Below, in pieces: positions 53,033 to 61,363 of a DNA stretch of 64,000 bases (its first letter is position 1; each line of letters begins with the position of its first letter). Below the pieces are notes generated by a model. The model was not told the origin of the DNA. It saw only the letters and a program-made list of their open reading frames with translations, and did not search any database. Position numbers and translations under genes: made by a program. Location: the NCBI RefSeq assembly GCF_049959315.1, contig NZ_CP188201.1. The stretch is one strand, 5' to 3'. Origin of the DNA: Serratia proteamaculans_D. GTDB taxonomy: Bacteria > Pseudomonadota > Gammaproteobacteria > Enterobacterales > Enterobacteriaceae.

Positions 53033-53752
53033 TTAGAACGGTGAGACATTTAAGAAGAAGCGTTGCAACCAACCCATGGTCTGCGCCTCGTTGATATAGC
53101 CGTTGCCGACGTATTCAATGCGCGCATCTGCCACCTGAGTGGAAGTGACCGAGTTACTGCCGCTAATGGTGCGCGGATTCACTACCCCAGAGAAACGAAT
53201 GAACTCGGTGCCCTGATTGATGGCGATCTGTTTTTCACCCACTACGTGCAGGTTGCCGTTAACCAACACCTGATTGACGGTGACGGTAATGGTGCCGTTA
53301 AAGGTATTGTTGGCATTGGCCCCGCCCTTGCCGCCGAAGGTGCTGTCACCGGACATCTCCATGTCGGCACGCGCATTGCCCAGCAGGCCATCGAGATAGC
53401 GCGGCGCAGTGGCAACGCCAAACTTGCTGGCACCATTGCGGCTGGCATTGGCGGAAGAACTTTTGCTGGCGCTGACGTTTTCCTGCAGTGCGATGGTCAG
53501 GGTGTCACCAACGTTACGCGGGCGGCGGTCTTCAAACAGAGGCTGATAGCCGTAGTTCATCGGTTGTACCGTCTGGAAAATCGAGCCGTTGGGTACCGGT
53601 GCGCCCGCCGGAGCCGGTTGCGCCGTGGTCGTGCCATCCACCAGCGGTTTATGCGGTATATAAGCACAGCCGCCCAGCGTCAGCATCACCATCGCCGCCA
53701 ACCAGCGTTTGCCTTGCGGCGGCACGTTTGCCATCAGAGTTGTGGTTACCAC
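53033..53752 (-). CDS. flgH: L-ring lipoprotein FlgH
   Basis: 239-aa outer-membrane lipoprotein with lipobox L-G-G-C near residue 29. EDRRPRNVGDTLTIALQENVSASKSSSANASRNG matches FlgH. The start is uncertain: GTG at 53752 has AAGG about 8 nt upstream, while ATG at 53734 has no clear ribosome site. A perfect hairpin (53784-53803) stands between flgG and flgH. Confidence 0.93.
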   Translation of the reverse strand: MVTTTLMANVPPQGKRWLAAMVMLTLGGCAYIPHKPLVDGTTTAQPAPAGAPVPNGSIFQTVQPMNYGYQPLFEDRRPRNVGDTLTIALQENVSASKSSSANASRNGASKFGVATAPRYLDGLLGNARADMEMSGDSTFGGKGGANANNTFNGTITVTVNQVLVNGNLHVVGEKQIAINQGTEFIRFSGVVNPRTISGSNSVTSTQVADARIEYVGNGYINEAQTMGWLQRFFLNVSPF

Positions 53753-53783
53753 GGGTATCGCCTTTGTTTCACAAAATAGGGTT

Positions 53784-53803
53784 ACGGGCGCAGCGGCGCC
53801 CGT
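53784..53803 (-). other. Intercistronic hairpin flgG-flgH
   Basis: ACGGGCGC-AGCG-GCGCCCGT, a perfect 8-bp stem without a T-run, directly after flgG. It may affect mRNA processing or flgH expression. Confidence 0.5.
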
Positions 53804-53806
53804 CAA

Positions 53807-54589
53807 TTACAGTTGCGTCAGTTTTTGCAGCATCTGATCGGAGGTCGATACCGCTTTGCTGTTGATCTCATAAGCACGCTGGGTCTGGATCATATTGACC
53901 AGCTCTTCCGCCACGTTGACGTTGGAGGTTTCCACATAGCCCTGATACAGCAGGCCGGCCCCGTTTAACCCTGGCGTACTCTCGTTCGGTGCGCCTGAGC
54001 TCTCGGTCTCCTGGTACAGATTCTCGCCCATGCTTTCCAGGCCGCTGTCGTTGATAAAGGTGGTCAACGTCAGCTGGCCCACCTGCTGGGCCGCGGTCTG
54101 GCCCTGCTGGGTAACGCTGACAATGCCGTCGCGGCCTACGGTGATGCTCAGAGCATTGGCCGGAATGATGATTGCCGGCTGCACCTGAAAGCCGCTGGCG
54201 GTCACCAGTTGGCCGTTCTGATCTCGCTGGAACGAGCCGTCGCGGGTGTAGGCCAGGGTGCCGTCCGGCATCATCACCTGGAAAAAGCCTTGCCCCTTGA
54301 TGGCGATGTCTTTGCTGTTATTGGTCTGCGACAGATTGCCCTGGCTGTGCAGGCGCTCGGTTGCCACCGGACGCACACCGGTACCAATCTGCAAACCGGA
54401 CGGCAGCGTCGTCTGCTCGGAGGACTGCGCCCCCGGCTGGCGCATGGTCTGATACAGCAGGTCTTCAAATACCGCGCGCTGGCGTTTGAAGCCGTTGGTA
54501 CTGACGTTGGCCAGGTTGTTGGCAATCACGTCCATGTTGGTCTGCTGCGCATCCAGACCGGTTTTGGCAATCCATAAAGATGGGATCAT
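53807..54589 (-). CDS. flgG: Distal rod protein FlgG
   Basis: 260-aa rod protein. N-terminal IPSLWIAKTGLDAQQTNMDVIANNLANVSTNGFKRQ and C-terminal NVAEELVNMIQTQRAYEINSKAVSTSDQMLQKLTQL, both canonical. Confidence 0.97.
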   Translation of the reverse strand: MIPSLWIAKTGLDAQQTNMDVIANNLANVSTNGFKRQRAVFEDLLYQTMRQPGAQSSEQTTLPSGLQIGTGVRPVATERLHSQGNLSQTNNSKDIAIKGQGFFQVMMPDGTLAYTRDGSFQRDQNGQLVTASGFQVQPAIIIPANALSITVGRDGIVSVTQQGQTAAQQVGQLTLTTFINDSGLESMGENLYQETESSGAPNESTPGLNGAGLLYQGYVETSNVNVAEELVNMIQTQRAYEINSKAVSTSDQMLQKLTQL

Positions 54590-54607
54590 GGGTTATTTCC
54601 TTGCAGC

Positions 54608-55363
54608 TTAACTCATTGATAACAACGAGTTGGCGCGTTGTTCATTTTCATCCACGCTGTGAATGACCTTCATCTGCATTTCAAAGCGACGGGCGTTGGC
54701 GATCATGTCAACCATGGTTTCCATCGGCTTGACGTTACTGCCTTCCAGCACGCCCGGCATGACCCGCACCAAAGGATCGTTCGGCAACTGATTACCACGC
54801 TGCTGCTGGGTTTCCGGCGTCAGACGGAACAGACCGTCATCACCGCGCATCACTTCGCGCGCGTCGGCCTTGACCAGTTTCAGCCGACCAATCTGCGCGA
54901 GGGTATTCGGCGGATCGCCCGCATTCAGTGCCGAAATAGTACCGTCGGCGGCAATGGTGATCTCTGCCGACGGCGGCACCTCAATCGGCCCACCATCGCC
55001 CATGACCGGCATGCCCTGCACCGTCAGTTGCCCGGTAGAGGAAATCTGAAGATTGCCGTTGCGGGTGTAGGCTTCAGTGCCGTCCGGCAGGCTGACCGCC
55101 AGAAAACCGTCCTGCTGCAACGCCACGTCCAGCGGGCGTGCGGTATAGTTCAGCGCCCCCTGGCTCATGTCGGCACCCGGCGTTGACGCGGTAACCAGCG
55201 TACGCGTCGGCAGGCTTGGCCCGTCAACCGGCACCGCACGCAGCGCCGAAAGCTGAGCACGGAAACCCGGCGTCGAGGCATTAGCCAGGTTGTTGGCCGT
55301 CACCGATTGCTGCTCCAGCGTCTGCCGTGCCGCGCCCATCGCGGTATAAATCGCGTGATCCAT
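54608..55363 (-). CDS. flgF: Proximal rod protein FlgF
   Basis: 251-aa rod protein with N-terminal MDHAIYTAMGAARQTLEQQSVTANNLANASTPGFRAQ. 18 bp before flgG. Confidence 0.96.
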   Translation of the reverse strand: MDHAIYTAMGAARQTLEQQSVTANNLANASTPGFRAQLSALRAVPVDGPSLPTRTLVTASTPGADMSQGALNYTARPLDVALQQDGFLAVSLPDGTEAYTRNGNLQISSTGQLTVQGMPVMGDGGPIEVPPSAEITIAADGTISALNAGDPPNTLAQIGRLKLVKADAREVMRGDDGLFRLTPETQQQRGNQLPNDPLVRVMPGVLEGSNVKPMETMVDMIANARRFEMQMKVIHSVDENEQRANSLLSMS

Positions 55364-55375
55364 AAATCAATCCTA

Positions 55376-56599
55376 TTAGCGCAGGCTGACCAGCGTTTGC
55401 AGGATCGAGTCCTGCGTTTTGATGGTCTGGGCGTTCGACTGGTAGTTACGCTGGGCGACGATCATATTCACCAACTCCTGGCTCAGATCGACGTTGGAGG
55501 CTTCCAGCGCGCCGCTGGTCAACTTGCCGAAGCCACCGCCGCCCGCAATGCCCACACGCGGCTGGCCCGATGCACCGGTTTCCTGCCAGACGTTATCGCC
55601 CTGTGAGGAGAGGCCTTCCGGGTTGGAGAAGTTGGCCATCACAATCTGCCCCAGCACCTGAGTCTGCTGGTTGGAATAGATGCCCACCACCGTACCGTCG
55701 TTGTTAATCTGGAAATTGGTGTACTCACCGGCGCCATAGCCGTCTTGCGACACCTTGCTGACCGAGTCGGCGCTGACGCTCTGCTGCATGCTCTTGGCAA
55801 AACTCAGGCTGAGGTTCTGCGCCGGAGCACCGTCTTTGGCGGACATCGGGACCAGCATGCTGAACTCGGCGGCGGTGCCTTGCTTACTGGTGGTACCGGT
55901 CAGGTTGCCGCTGGTATCAAAGGTCATGGTGCCGGCATCGACAGGCGCAGCGGAGCCATCCTGGGTATACACCTGCCACTTGTTTTCGTCGGTCTTCACG
56001 AAGTAGGCATTGATGTTATGTGCATTCCCCAACGAGTCGTAGGCCGTGATGGTGTTGACGTAGTTATAAGAATCCTGCTTGGTCGGATCGAAGGTCTTGT
56101 TGTCCGGTACCTTATGGGTGGATTTCAGGTTGGTTACCATGGTGCCTGAGGTAGACGCCTTGGCGTTCATCATGCCTTCAGGAATGCTCAATGGCACCGG
56201 GTTGGCACCCTGCTGAATGGTCGGCGGCGTGCCGGCAGCCGGATAACCGGTCAACTGCAGGCCCTGCATGTTGGTCAGGTTGCGGTTTTCATCCAGCTTG
56301 AACTGGCCGTTACGGCTGTAGAACACGCCACCGTCCTGGTCCTGCATGCGGAAAAAACCGTTGCCGGAAATCGCCACGTCCAGCGCACGGCTGGTCCCGG
56401 TGGTGGTGCCGCCCTTAAAGTTCTGGGTGATGCCCGCAACCTTGACGCCCAGCCCTACCTGCGAACCGGCGAACATGTCGGCAAAGGAAACGGTGCCTGA
56501 TTTAAAACCGGAAGTGGCGGAGTTAGCGATGTTGTTACCGATCACGTCCAGATTGGTTGCTGCTGCGTTCAAGCCGCTTACTGCCTGAGAAAAGGCCAT
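55376..56599 (-). CDS. flgE: Hook protein FlgE
   Basis: 407-aa hook subunit. N-terminal FSQAVSGLNAAATNLDVIGNNIANSATSGFKSG, a central surface domain, and C-terminal VDLSQELVNMIVAQRNYQSNAQTIKTQDSILQTLVSLR. Confidence 0.97.
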   Translation of the reverse strand: MAFSQAVSGLNAAATNLDVIGNNIANSATSGFKSGTVSFADMFAGSQVGLGVKVAGITQNFKGGTTTGTSRALDVAISGNGFFRMQDQDGGVFYSRNGQFKLDENRNLTNMQGLQLTGYPAAGTPPTIQQGANPVPLSIPEGMMNAKASTSGTMVTNLKSTHKVPDNKTFDPTKQDSYNYVNTITAYDSLGNAHNINAYFVKTDENKWQVYTQDGSAAPVDAGTMTFDTSGNLTGTTSKQGTAAEFSMLVPMSAKDGAPAQNLSLSFAKSMQQSVSADSVSKVSQDGYGAGEYTNFQINNDGTVVGIYSNQQTQVLGQIVMANFSNPEGLSSQGDNVWQETGASGQPRVGIAGGGGFGKLTSGALEASNVDLSQELVNMIVAQRNYQSNAQTIKTQDSILQTLVSLR

Positions 56600-56669
56600 G
56601 TCATTCTCCGAATAATGTTTAGGCTATCGTCCGATAACGCCCTGTGAATAGGTGAAATAAAAAAACGAA

Positions 56670-57347
56670 TTAAAGAATTTGGCGGACTTCTTCCAGCGTG
56701 GTGCTCCCCGCCAGGCCCAGATCCAGCTTCGCGCCGTTCGCGTCACGGATGACGCCGTTGACCATGCCAAAATGCAGGCTGCGCGCCACCAACTGCTCAC
56801 CGTTGCCCTTGGCGTTGATGGTGAAGCTGTAGGCTCCGTCGGGTGCGGCGGTGCCGTCCGTCATCGAACCGTCCCAGCTAAACGAATGCACCCCGGCGGT
56901 CAAACCACCGAGTTCGATAGTGCGTACCGCTTTGCCAGTGGCGTCGGTAATGGTGGCGGTCACCGAGTCGGCCGCACGCTCCAGTTCCAGACCAAACGGC
57001 GTGGTGCTGACCTTGCCGTCTTTGCTGCCGGCCAGGATATTGCTGCCGGGGACCATCACGCCGTGACCGATCAGGGCGCTGGCCTGCAGTGACTGATTGC
57101 TGTTGATCTGGCCGGAAATCGAGCCCAGCGTGGTATTGAGTTTCTCGATGCCCTGAACGGTGTTGATCTGCGCCAATTGGCTGGTCAGCTCATTGTTCTG
57201 CATCGGGTTGGTCGGATCCTGATTCTTCAACTGCGCCACCAGCAGCGTCAGGAAGCTGTTGTTCAGATCCTGGCTGGTGTTATTTTTGGCGTTAGCGCCG
57301 ATGATGCTGTTATCCAGCGATTCATTGGTTGTTGCGGCAATGGCCAT
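56670..57347 (-). CDS. flgD: Hook cap FlgD
   Basis: 225-aa scaffold. N-terminal NNSFLTLLVAQLKNQDPTNPMQNNELTSQLAQINTVQGIEKLN and a C-terminal FLN/tudor-like domain (FSWDGSMTDGTAAPDGAYSFTINA). Confidence 0.96.
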   Translation of the reverse strand: MAIAATTNESLDNSIIGANAKNNTSQDLNNSFLTLLVAQLKNQDPTNPMQNNELTSQLAQINTVQGIEKLNTTLGSISGQINSNQSLQASALIGHGVMVPGSNILAGSKDGKVSTTPFGLELERAADSVTATITDATGKAVRTIELGGLTAGVHSFSWDGSMTDGTAAPDGAYSFTINAKGNGEQLVARSLHFGMVNGVIRDANGAKLDLGLAGSTTLEEVRQIL

Positions 57348-57359
57348 GGCAAGCTCCGG

Positions 57360-57764
57360 TTATTGACCCAGCGTCAGGGTTTTCATCATCATCGACTTGG
57401 TGGTGTTGAGCACCTCGACGTTGGCCTGATAGCTGCGGGAGGCGGAAATGGTGTTAACCATTTCCCCCACCACATCCACGTTCGGCATACGCACGTAGCC
57501 TTTGCCGTCCGCCAGCGGGTTGCCCGGTTGGTAAACCAGACGATCCGGTGCGGGGTCATCTACCACCTGCGCTACGCGCACACCCCCGGTTGGCTGGCCG
57601 GCCGCGGCGGCGACTTCAAACACCACCTGTTTGGCGCGATAGGGCTGGCCGTCCGGGCCGGTGACGCTGTCGGCGTTGGCCATGTTGCTGGCGCTGACGT
57701 TCAGGCGTTGCGACTGGGCTGACAGCGCCGAGCCGGAGATATCAAAAATATTCAGTAGTGACAT
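57360..57764 (-). CDS. flgC: Proximal rod protein FlgC
   Basis: 134-aa rod protein with SLLNIFDISGSALSAQSQRLNVSASNMANADSV and C-terminal EMVNTISASRSYQANVEVLNTTKSMMMKTL. Confidence 0.97.
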   Translation of the reverse strand: MSLLNIFDISGSALSAQSQRLNVSASNMANADSVTGPDGQPYRAKQVVFEVAAAAGQPTGGVRVAQVVDDPAPDRLVYQPGNPLADGKGYVRMPNVDVVGEMVNTISASRSYQANVEVLNTTKSMMMKTLTLGQ

Positions 57765-57769
57765 GCGCC

Positions 57770-58183
57770 TTATCCTTGTTGTAACACTGACATCATCCCT
57801 TTGATCTGACCGTTGAGAAGCGTCAGGTCGGTCTGATATTTCAGGCTGTTATCGGCGAAGTTGGTGCGTTCGCGATCCATGTCCACCGTATTACCGTCCA
57901 TGGACGGTTGATCCGGCACGCGGAACAGCAAGTCGAGCTGTGGCGGCTGCATGTTCTGCGCTGGAATGTGGCGTGCGGACGTCATGTTCAGCGCAATGCC
58001 ACTGCCGCTGACACGGCCCTGTTCCATCACCTTGTTCAATTGGCTGGCGAAATCTATGTCCCGCGCCTGATAGCCCGGGGTGTCTGCGTTGGCGATGTTG
58101 GCGGCCAGAATTTCCTGCCGCTGGGCGCGCAGGTTCAGCGCCTCTTGACCAAAGCGCAGAGCAGCGTCCAGTTTGTCGATCAT
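57770..58183 (-). CDS. flgB: Proximal rod protein FlgB
   Basis: 137-aa rod protein with MIDKLDAALRFGQEALNLRAQRQEILAANIANADTPGYQARDIDFA. First gene of flgBCDEFGHIJ, divergent from flgA across a 139-160 bp gap that must hold both class 2 promoters. Confidence 0.97.
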   Translation of the reverse strand: MIDKLDAALRFGQEALNLRAQRQEILAANIANADTPGYQARDIDFASQLNKVMEQGRVSGSGIALNMTSARHIPAQNMQPPQLDLLFRVPDQPSMDGNTVDMDRERTNFADNSLKYQTDLTLLNGQIKGMMSVLQQG

Positions 58184-58343
58184 GCTCCCTCCGCGAGGTT
58201 AGAATTTGGAGCCGACAGCATAAACGTCCCTTCCACCAGCCTATCGTGGGAATAAGAGCAAAATGCGTCGCTATTTATCTGCTTAGCCTGAACGCAATCC
58301 GGGTACACTTACGCGTATCCTGATGGTTGTGATGGAAGCGAAG

Positions 58344-58997
58344 ATGAAAGGTAAAATGCTGCTGTTGGCAGCGCTGCTGTTCAGCCTGAACGCCCGGGCC
58401 GAGGATCTGGCGGCGCAGATTGAAAGCTTCGTCACCAGCCAGTTCAGCGGCAGTCCGGTGCAGGTTAAAGTGCTGGTGCGCACGCCTGTGGCCCTGTGGC
58501 CAGCGTGCGAATTTCCACAGCTGTCTCTCGCCTCCAATGCCCGCCGTTGGGGCAACATCAGTATTTCGGCGCGCTGTGGTCAGGAACGGCGTTTCATCCA
58601 GACGCAGGTTCAGGTGATCGGCAAATACCTGGTGTCGGCACGCTCAGTCAATGCCGGCAGCAAGCTGACGGCGGCGGATATCAAATTGAAAAGTGGTCGA
58701 CTCGACACGCTGCCACCCCGTACGCTGTCTGAAGCCGGCAAGGCTCTGGGTGCCGTCAGCCTGCGCAATATCAGCCCCGGCCAGCCGCTGACCCTGGCCA
58801 TGCTGCGCCGCGCCTGGGTGATCAAGGCCGGTCAGGCAGTGCAGGTGACTGCACAGGGCGATGGATTTAACATCAGCGGATCGGGCAAGGCGATGAACAA
58901 CGCCGCCACAGAAGATAGCGTCCGCGTACGCATGGCCACCGGGCAAATTGTTAACGGTATTGTCGGTGACGACGGTGCGATTCGCATTAGGTTATAA
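58344..58997 (+). CDS. flgA: P-ring chaperone FlgA
   Basis: 217-aa periplasmic chaperone with a signal peptide (about residues 1-20, LNARAED). SAF-like C-terminal domain (LKSGRLDTLPPRTLSEAGKALGAVSLRNISPGQPLTLAMLRRAWVIKAGQAVQV). Starts at 58323, 58332 and 58344 are in frame; 58344 follows GGAAG. It helps FlgI form the P ring. Confidence 0.93.
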   Translation: MKGKMLLLAALLFSLNARAEDLAAQIESFVTSQFSGSPVQVKVLVRTPVALWPACEFPQLSLASNARRWGNISISARCGQERRFIQTQVQVIGKYLVSARSVNAGSKLTAADIKLKSGRLDTLPPRTLSEAGKALGAVSLRNISPGQPLTLAMLRRAWVIKAGQAVQVTAQGDGFNISGSGKAMNNAATEDSVRVRMATGQIVNGIVGDDGAIRIRL

Positions 58998-59000
58998 ACC

Positions 59001-59117
59001 CTATAGCTTTCAAGTTGCAGCTAGGCGCCCAGCTCGCTCATCCCCAGGCGCTTACTTTAGTAAGTAACTGGGGTGAGCGAGTGCAGGTAACAACGCTGCA
59101 GCTTGAAAGATGACGGG
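59001..59117 (+). repeat. Interspersed 117-bp repeat with terminal inverted arms
   Basis: Left arm AGCTTTCAAGTTGCAGC pairs with right arm GCTGCAGCTTGAAAG. Inner arms AGCTCGCTCA.CCCCAG / CTGGGGTGAGCGAG also pair, so the whole element folds into one long hairpin. It lies between flgA and the flgM promoter. Confidence 0.8.
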
Positions 59118-59127
59118 GATAAAAGAG

Positions 59128-59154
59128 TAAAGGTTTATCAAAACCTGCCGATAA
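59128..59154 (+). promoter_or_regulatory. Sigma-28 promoter of flgMN
   Basis: TAAA, 15 nt, GCCGATAA: exact consensus, about 90-117 nt before flgM. It makes flgMN part of the FliA-dependent class as well as reachable by read-through from flgA. Confidence 0.93.
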
Positions 59155-59244
59155 CAAAGTCATAAGCAGTATTTTACTGGCCACCAGGGCCACAAAAAGT
59201 ATCAGCCATTGCCTGCCAGGTGACGGCATTGATGGAGATTGACC

Positions 59245-59571
59245 ATGAGTATCGATCGCACCCAGCGGCTGCAACCCGTTCCCACGGTGCAACCGCGTGA
59301 GACGCCGGCGGAGAATCAACTTCAGCCACGTAAAGCCGCCCAGGCGGAAAGCGCCGTCAGCGGCACCCAGGTAAAATTGAGCGACGCGCAAGCGCGCCTG
59401 ATGCAACCGGGAACGCAGGATATTGATATGAACCGCGTGGACGCCATCAAACAGGCGATCCGCAACGGCGAGCTGAAAATGGATGCCGGCAAAATTGCCG
59501 ATGCACTGCTGCAAGACGTGCAAGGCAATGCCCAGTGGATGTCGAACGGCAACCCATCGCCAAAGGCTTGA
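59245..59571 (+). CDS. flgM: Anti-sigma-28 factor FlgM
   Basis: 108-aa mostly disordered protein that binds FliA and is secreted once the hook is done. C-terminal VKLSDAQARLM...DIDMNRVDAIKQAIRNGELKMDAGKIADALLQD is the FliA-binding part. ATG at 59245 follows GGAG; a TTG two codons upstream is less likely. Confidence 0.96.
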   Translation: MSIDRTQRLQPVPTVQPRETPAENQLQPRKAAQAESAVSGTQVKLSDAQARLMQPGTQDIDMNRVDAIKQAIRNGELKMDAGKIADALLQDVQGNAQWMSNGNPSPKA

Positions 59572-59617
59572 CCGCCAGGTTAAACATCTGGAACTCTTTG
59601 AAAGGTGATTTATCGTA

Positions 59618-60052
59618 ATGGAAAATCTGGCGCAACTGATCAATAAGCTGCTGGAAACCCTGCAAGCGCTGGATACGGTGCTGACGGAAGAACATCATTT
59701 GCTGTGCTCCGGCCAATTGCCGGGCGTGGCACTGCAACGTGCCACCGATGCCAAGAGCCAACTGCTGGCTACGGTAAACTATCTGGAACAACAGCGGCTG
59801 CAGTTGGAAAGTGCGCACGGGCAACAGGCCCCCTATTCCGCGCATCCACGTCTGGCAGACGCCTGGCAACGGGTGCAGGCGCTCAGCCAATTGCTGCGGG
59901 AAAAAAACCAGCATAACGGCATGCTGCTCAATCAGCAGATCGATCACAACGCCCAAGCGCTGGCGATCCTGAGCAAGCAAAACAAATCGCTGTACGGCCC
60001 GGATGGCCAGTCGCGTAACGCCAGCCTGTTGGGGCGTAAAATCGGCGTTTAA
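59618..60052 (+). CDS. flgN: FlgN, chaperone for FlgK and FlgL
   Basis: 144-aa helical export chaperone (LAQLINKLLETLQALDTVLTEEHHLLC...SLYGPDGQ). Cotranscribed with flgM. Confidence 0.94.
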   Translation: MENLAQLINKLLETLQALDTVLTEEHHLLCSGQLPGVALQRATDAKSQLLATVNYLEQQRLQLESAHGQQAPYSAHPRLADAWQRVQALSQLLREKNQHNGMLLNQQIDHNAQALAILSKQNKSLYGPDGQSRNASLLGRKIGV

Positions 60053-60065
60053 ATCAACGAAACCT

Positions 60066-60095
60066 CACCCGGTAATGTCACCGTTTCGCCGGGTG
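60066..60095 (+). terminator. flgMN terminator candidate
   Basis: CACCCGG...CCGGGTG with a following TTCC, shortly after the flgN stop. Moderate support. Confidence 0.45.
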
Positions 60096-60247
60096 TTCCT
60101 CCCTCATTGCGAGACAACTCGCACTTCAATTACCACTTTATCCAGCCGCCTGATTTTGTTTTCGTAACACTACGCATATTTGGTATTTCCGTCTGTCCTC
60201 CCTCATCCCGTCCCCCCACCCTGTGTTGGTTTTTAAACCACTTGATC

Positions 60248-60266
60248 TATACCCATAAAGGGGATA
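60248..60266. promoter_or_regulatory. Candidate toxin-antitoxin operator
   Basis: TATACCC-ATAAA-GGGGATA is a dyad with one mismatch, about 20 nt before the toxin gene. It could bind the XRE antitoxin for autoregulation. Confidence 0.4.
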
Positions 60267-60284
60267 GTTTGACAGGGAGTGTGA

Positions 60285-60671
60285 ATGACCGATATTTACC
60301 TCACCAAAACATTCCAGGCATTCGCTACTCACGAACGTATTAGCGACGCCACGGTGATCAAAGCTGCACGTGAAATACAAAACCAACTGTACGATGCCAA
60401 TTTGGGCAGTTGCGTTTATAAGAAACGAGTCGCCCGTGCCGGCGCCGGTAAACGCGGCGGTTACCGGGTGCTGATCGCCTTTCGAGATGAGGACCGGTTT
60501 TTTTTCATGCGGGGATTTGCCAAAAATGAAATGGACAACATTGCCAGTGATGAATTAGTGGCGTTGAAGCGCCTTGCCGCGCTTTATCTGGACTATTCGC
60601 CTTTCAGGCTTTATCAGTTGGTTAATGACAAGAGGTTGAGGAGACTGACCTATGAGCAAGATTCTTGCTGA
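60285..60671 (+). CDS. RelE/HigB-like type II toxin
   Basis: 128-aa protein of the RelE-like group (PF06296 type). YKKRVARAGAGKRGGYRVLIAFRDEDRFFFMRGFAKNEMDNIASDELVALKRLA is its hallmark core. Probably an mRNA-cleaving or ribosome-dependent toxin. GGGAG precedes the ATG. It overlaps the antitoxin gene by 20 nt. A C-terminal extension of about 30 residues beyond the usual core is present. Confidence 0.85.
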   Translation: MTDIYLTKTFQAFATHERISDATVIKAAREIQNQLYDANLGSCVYKKRVARAGAGKRGGYRVLIAFRDEDRFFFMRGFAKNEMDNIASDELVALKRLAALYLDYSPFRLYQLVNDKRLRRLTYEQDSC

Positions 60672-60954
60672 AATCCACCAGGAAGTGCAGGAGCTGTATC
60701 AGGCCGGATTTGTCGATACCGGCACCATGCGCACCTTCGACATACTGTGCTTGCGCCCGGTCAAACAATATACTCCAGCGGACATCCGCGCCCTGCGCGA
60801 GCGTGAAAACGTCAGCCAGCCGGTGTTTGCCTTGCACCTGAACGTCAGCAAAAAGGCGGTGCAAAAATGGGAGCGTGGCGAAGCCGTACCCAACTCCGCC
60901 GCAATGAAGCTACTTTCGCTGGTCGACCGTAACGGTCTGGCGATCCTCGCCTAA
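60652..60954 (+). CDS. HigA-like XRE antitoxin
   Basis: 100-aa antitoxin. N-terminal helical part wraps the toxin; C-terminal XRE HTH (DIRALRERENVSQPVFALHLNVSKKAVQKWERGEAVPNSAAMKLL) binds DNA. Toxin-first gene order as in HigBA. It ends 4 bp before flhE's stop, between flgN and flhE. Confidence 0.88.
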   Translation: MSKILAEIHQEVQELYQAGFVDTGTMRTFDILCLRPVKQYTPADIRALRERENVSQPVFALHLNVSKKAVQKWERGEAVPNSAAMKLLSLVDRNGLAILA

Positions 60955-60958
60955 ACCG

Positions 60959-61363
60959 TTACTGGTAATTGACAATCACCTGATTGCTGATCACCCGCAG
61001 TGGCGGGTTCAGGCTGCCGCGCGCCTGCACGTAGTAGACAAAACGCAACTCGGCGTTCGCCGGTTCGCCCTGCAACCCAGTACTGCTGCCGCTGCCGCCG
61101 CTCAACGCAATACAGCGGGTCAAAGTACAAAGCTGCGCCTGCATACCGGCCGGTTCGGCGGCCAGTAACCGGTAACGCCAACTGACGCTGGTAATACGCG
61201 CATTAGCATTCGGTAACTCGTTGGGTGCACGCAGCCCCGGTGATTCTCCCCGCTCTCCGCCCTGTTCCAGCGTAGCCCCCACGCTGTCGGCTACCCAGGA
61301 ACCGGACGCCGCCTGCAAGCCAAGCGGTGCCAACAGGCAGATTACCGCCATGCTGTATTTCAT
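60959..61363 (-). CDS. flhE: FlhE, flagellar periplasmic protein
   Basis: 134-aa protein with a signal peptide (about residues 1-18, LGLQAAS). In Salmonella it limits proton leak through the export gate. Its ATG overlaps the flhA stop (TAATG). Last gene of flhBAE. Confidence 0.9.
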   Translation of the reverse strand: MKYSMAVICLLAPLGLQAASGSWVADSVGATLEQGGERGESPGLRAPNELPNANARITSVSWRYRLLAAEPAGMQAQLCTLTRCIALSGGSGSSTGLQGEPANAELRFVYYVQARGSLNPPLRVISNQVIVNYQ

